Assembly (NCBI RefSeq): GCF_001719165.1
Contig: NZ_CP017057.1
Coordinates: forward strand, 2,046,001-2,110,000
Origin: Erythrobacter litoralis
GTDB lineage: Bacteria > Pseudomonadota > Alphaproteobacteria > Sphingomonadales > Sphingomonadaceae
Direction of reading: 5' to 3'
DNA length: 64,000 bases
Shown here: piece after piece, positions 62,279-64,000 of the stretch
How the letters are laid out: each line of letters starts with the position of its first letter
Numbering within the stretch: the stretch's first letter is position 1
Position numbers and translations under genes: made by a program
Notes under the pieces: model-generated
What the model was told of the DNA's origin: nothing
What the model saw: the letters and a program-made list of their open reading frames with translations, nothing else
Databases searched by the model: none

Positions 62279-63580
62279 TTACGCCGGGATGATCCCGGTC
62301 AGTTTCGCGAACGATTTGGGCTGTGCGAGCTGCGTATCGGCGCGCATCCAAGCCAGCACGGTCAGTTGCCCGTTGCTCGTCATGGTGTGATCGAAAACGC
62401 GGATTTCGAGTTGCTGCCGCATCCCGATCATGAGTTGCGTGAAGTCGCCCAGGACAATGCTCGAAGCGTTGGTTGCCGTGCCCTCGGTTTCGTCCACAGG
62501 CGCGCTGGTCGTCGAAAGCAGCGGAATGCGCGACACAAGCCCCGGAACCGTAAGCGGGTTGCTGTCGGCATCCTTGAGCTTGGCTAGAGCAATCTCCGTT
62601 CGCGGGTTGGCAATCATCGCAGTTGGGTCTGCTGCGTTATCGTTCTTGAGTTCCAGAATAGCGTCTAGAATCTCGTCATAGCCCGCCGTGAAGGCAGCGC
62701 CGTTCGTGCCCATGCTCACGGCATTGATCCCGCTCGTATGCCAAACGCCGGTCGGAGCGTCGCTCGTCCCGTCGCCGTAGATCGCGGCCTTGTCGAGTTC
62801 GACCGCCATAGCGCCCGCCAGCGCGGTCTGGATCATTCGCCCGATGTTGATGCTATCGTCGGCAAGTTCGCGCGAGAGCGTAACCTTGCCCGCGATGGTC
62901 TTTGCCTCGAACAGCACGCGCTCAAAGGTCGGATCGCCCTCGGCAATCGCGGCATTCTCGGCGCGCCATGCCACGGTCGGATCGCTTGCAAGGCGGGCCA
63001 TGGAGAGGCTTGCGCTATCCATGGGAACGGTCATCGCGCCCGCACGGATCGCAACGGAGCGCGCCCGCATCAGGTCGATGAAGTCGGAAGCCAACGGTGT
63101 CGGAACGGTATAGCCGCCCGCGCTGTCAGTACCCTCGCTAAGTGCGCGCTCCTCGGCTTCGTTTCGCGGTCCTGCAATCTTGGCGCGGATCAGGTCGCCA
63201 ACGCTCGGCCCGGTGTGCCTGCGCTCGCTAATCGAGCCGCCGCGACCAACCACGCGCACGGGATTGCCGCGCTTGTCGGTCCAGTCGTAGCTGTCGCCGT
63301 AACTGGCGCTGCCGTCGTCGGTGCCGAACGCGGTTCCGCTTGCGCCAGGGCGACGAGCTTCGCGCGCCTCGGCATCGGTCGCATTGGCTCGCTCGTCTGC
63401 AATGTCGAGTTGCACAAGCTCCCATTCGTTCATCAGCTTGTCGTGCTCGCGCTCCAGCTTGCGCTGCTCATCAACCGTGTTGCTTTCAATGCCTTCGCCA
63501 ATGGCGTGCAGGGCATCGCGGCAAGCGGCGCGAAGGTCGGCGCTCTTGCGCTCCAGTTCGATCAGTTTTGCAGTTTTCAT
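62279..63580 (-). CDS. HK97-family phage major capsid protein
   Basis: A 433-residue protein. The N-terminal about 100 residues form a coiled-coil delta-like region (LIELERKSADLRAACRDALH, QRKLEREHDKLMNEWELVQL), removed by a protease in HK97-like phages. The mature part starts near SEGTDSAGGYTVPTPLASDF and includes ARSVAIRAGAMTVPMDSASL, GKVTLSRELADDSINIGRMI and AIYGDGTSDAPTGVWHTSGI, all typical of the HK97 fold. The start at 63580 fits the delta region; upstream frame is intergenic. No portal, protease or terminase gene is in view, so it may be a phage or a capsid-carrying satellite. Confidence 0.92.
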   Translation of the reverse strand: MKTAKLIELERKSADLRAACRDALHAIGEGIESNTVDEQRKLEREHDKLMNEWELVQLDIADERANATDAEAREARRPGASGTAFGTDDGSASYGDSYDWTDKRGNPVRVVGRGGSISERRHTGPSVGDLIRAKIAGPRNEAEERALSEGTDSAGGYTVPTPLASDFIDLMRARSVAIRAGAMTVPMDSASLSMARLASDPTVAWRAENAAIAEGDPTFERVLFEAKTIAGKVTLSRELADDSINIGRMIQTALAGAMAVELDKAAIYGDGTSDAPTGVWHTSGINAVSMGTNGAAFTAGYDEILDAILELKNDNAADPTAMIANPRTEIALAKLKDADSNPLTVPGLVSRIPLLSTTSAPVDETEGTATNASSIVLGDFTQLMIGMRQQLEIRVFDHTMTSNGQLTVLAWMRADTQLAQPKSFAKLTGIIPA

Positions 63581-63720
63581 TTGCTCAAGTCCTGTGTTGC
63601 GGGACGGAGCAAAAGCGTAGCCAAGGCCGTCCCGTTGTCGTGGGAAGCAGGAAGGGAGCTCCTGCGGGCCTCGGCATTTACGCCGGATGAGGGTGGCGCT
63701 AGCAGATCGCGGGCCATAAG

Positions 63721-63954
63721 TCAATCAAGCCCCATGTCGCCAAAGGTTTGTTGTTCACAGCGGTCGGCAATGTCGCGCAGTCGCTCGACCGCGCCGAACG
63801 GGCCTAGTTGCTGCGCCAGGACTTCAGCCGCCGCCGCTCCGAAAAGATTAGCGATTTCGTCGGGCGACATGCCCATGCGGGCGAAGCGGTCGATGTGAGT
63901 TCCAGCTAGGGCCTTTGCGGCTATAGCGAATTGTTCATCGGTCTCAGGCCTCAT
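63721..63954 (-). CDS. Small hypothetical protein upstream of the capsid gene
   Basis: A 77-residue protein: EQFAIAAKALAGTHIDRFAR then MGMSPDEIANLFGAAAAEVL. Helical, acidic, with a possible helix-turn-helix in MSPDEIANLFGAA. The ATG at 63954 has AAGGA upstream. It lies 140 bases before the capsid start on the same strand. Upstream, a TAA at the end of a frame (last codons Arg-Glu-Ala-Thr) suggests another minus-strand gene ends near 63970, but too little is visible to call. Function unknown. Confidence 0.6.
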   Translation of the reverse strand: MRPETDEQFAIAAKALAGTHIDRFARMGMSPDEIANLFGAAAAEVLAQQLGPFGAVERLRDIADRCEQQTFGDMGLD

Positions 63955-64000
63955 TGTAATTGTCCTTATGTTGCCTCGCGCGCTTGCGCGTGCGCGCGGG

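Larger units (their letters stand above)
60409..64000. mobile_element. Capsid-bearing accessory segment beside tRNA-Pro(TGG), continuing off the right end
   Basis: Immediately after the tRNA CCA the sequence becomes less GC-rich and holds a tandem 12-bp repeat, two unrecognised genes, an HK97 major capsid gene with terminator and a small gene, all but one on the minus strand. Core genes stop at the tRNA. It is probably a prophage, phage satellite or remnant using tRNA-Pro as target. The integrase and any right att site must lie beyond 64000 if present; I found none inside the window. Confidence 0.65.

Overview
The window is high-GC alphaproteobacterial chromosome, most likely Sphingomonadales and probably Erythrobacteraceae. 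This is judged from gene content and protein style (lon-hup order, an NDUFS4-type complex I protein, HWE histidine kinase, DUF6456 protein, GTA-type holin); no database search was possible. Most of it is ordinary core genome broken by three accessory pockets, each beside a tRNA gene.

Layout. 1-9.4 kb: 5' part of a phosphatidylserine decarboxylase gene, a KAS III enzyme, a LysR regulator divergent from a dabB-dabA inorganic-carbon transporter pair, and a GCS2 carboxylate-amine ligase paired with an M14/aspartoacylase-like hydrolase. 9.6-16.0 kb: an island of about 6.4 kb at the 3' end of tRNA-Tyr(GTA). It has a tyrosine integrase, an AlpA-type regulator, three small tightly coupled genes, an HUH-type Rep-like protein and a DCC-HTTM membrane protein as cargo. 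The tRNA 3' end is imperfectly repeated at the far edge, and short repeats near both ends look like integrase arm sites.

16-44.2 kb is housekeeping: rlmB, hup, lon, ybaB, dnaX, SRP RNA, hrpB, a polyprenyl diphosphate synthase, a chorismate mutase, an ECF sigma/anti-sigma pair, a PepSY/OmpR/PhoQ-like signalling operon, an ABC-F protein, a glycosyltransferase and yajC-secD-secF. Two genes here carry single-base frameshifts at short homopolymers: a secreted Arg/Thr/Ser-rich protein and a uracil-DNA glycosylase-family gene. 44.4-46.7 kb: tRNA-Pro(GGG), then a GAF/PAS/HWE kinase, then a copy of the tRNA 3' end, suggesting a second old insertion footprint.

46.7-60.2 kb: a TonB-dependent receptor, a CitE-like lyase, a GTA-type holin, a phospholipase D-family protein, aroQ-accB-accC, a type II NADH dehydrogenase, an Lrp regulator, a divergent histidine kinase and a polysaccharide deacetylase. 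From 60.4 kb, just after tRNA-Ile2(CAT) and tRNA-Pro(TGG), a third accessory segment of less GC-rich sequence begins. It carries two unknown genes, a terminator, an HK97-type major capsid gene and a small unknown gene, and runs off the right end.

The most promising lead for something undescribed is the tRNA-Tyr island: a compact integrase/AlpA/HUH-Rep element with a PC4-like protein, resembling a minimal phage satellite or self-replicating integrative element, carrying a DCC-HTTM protein.
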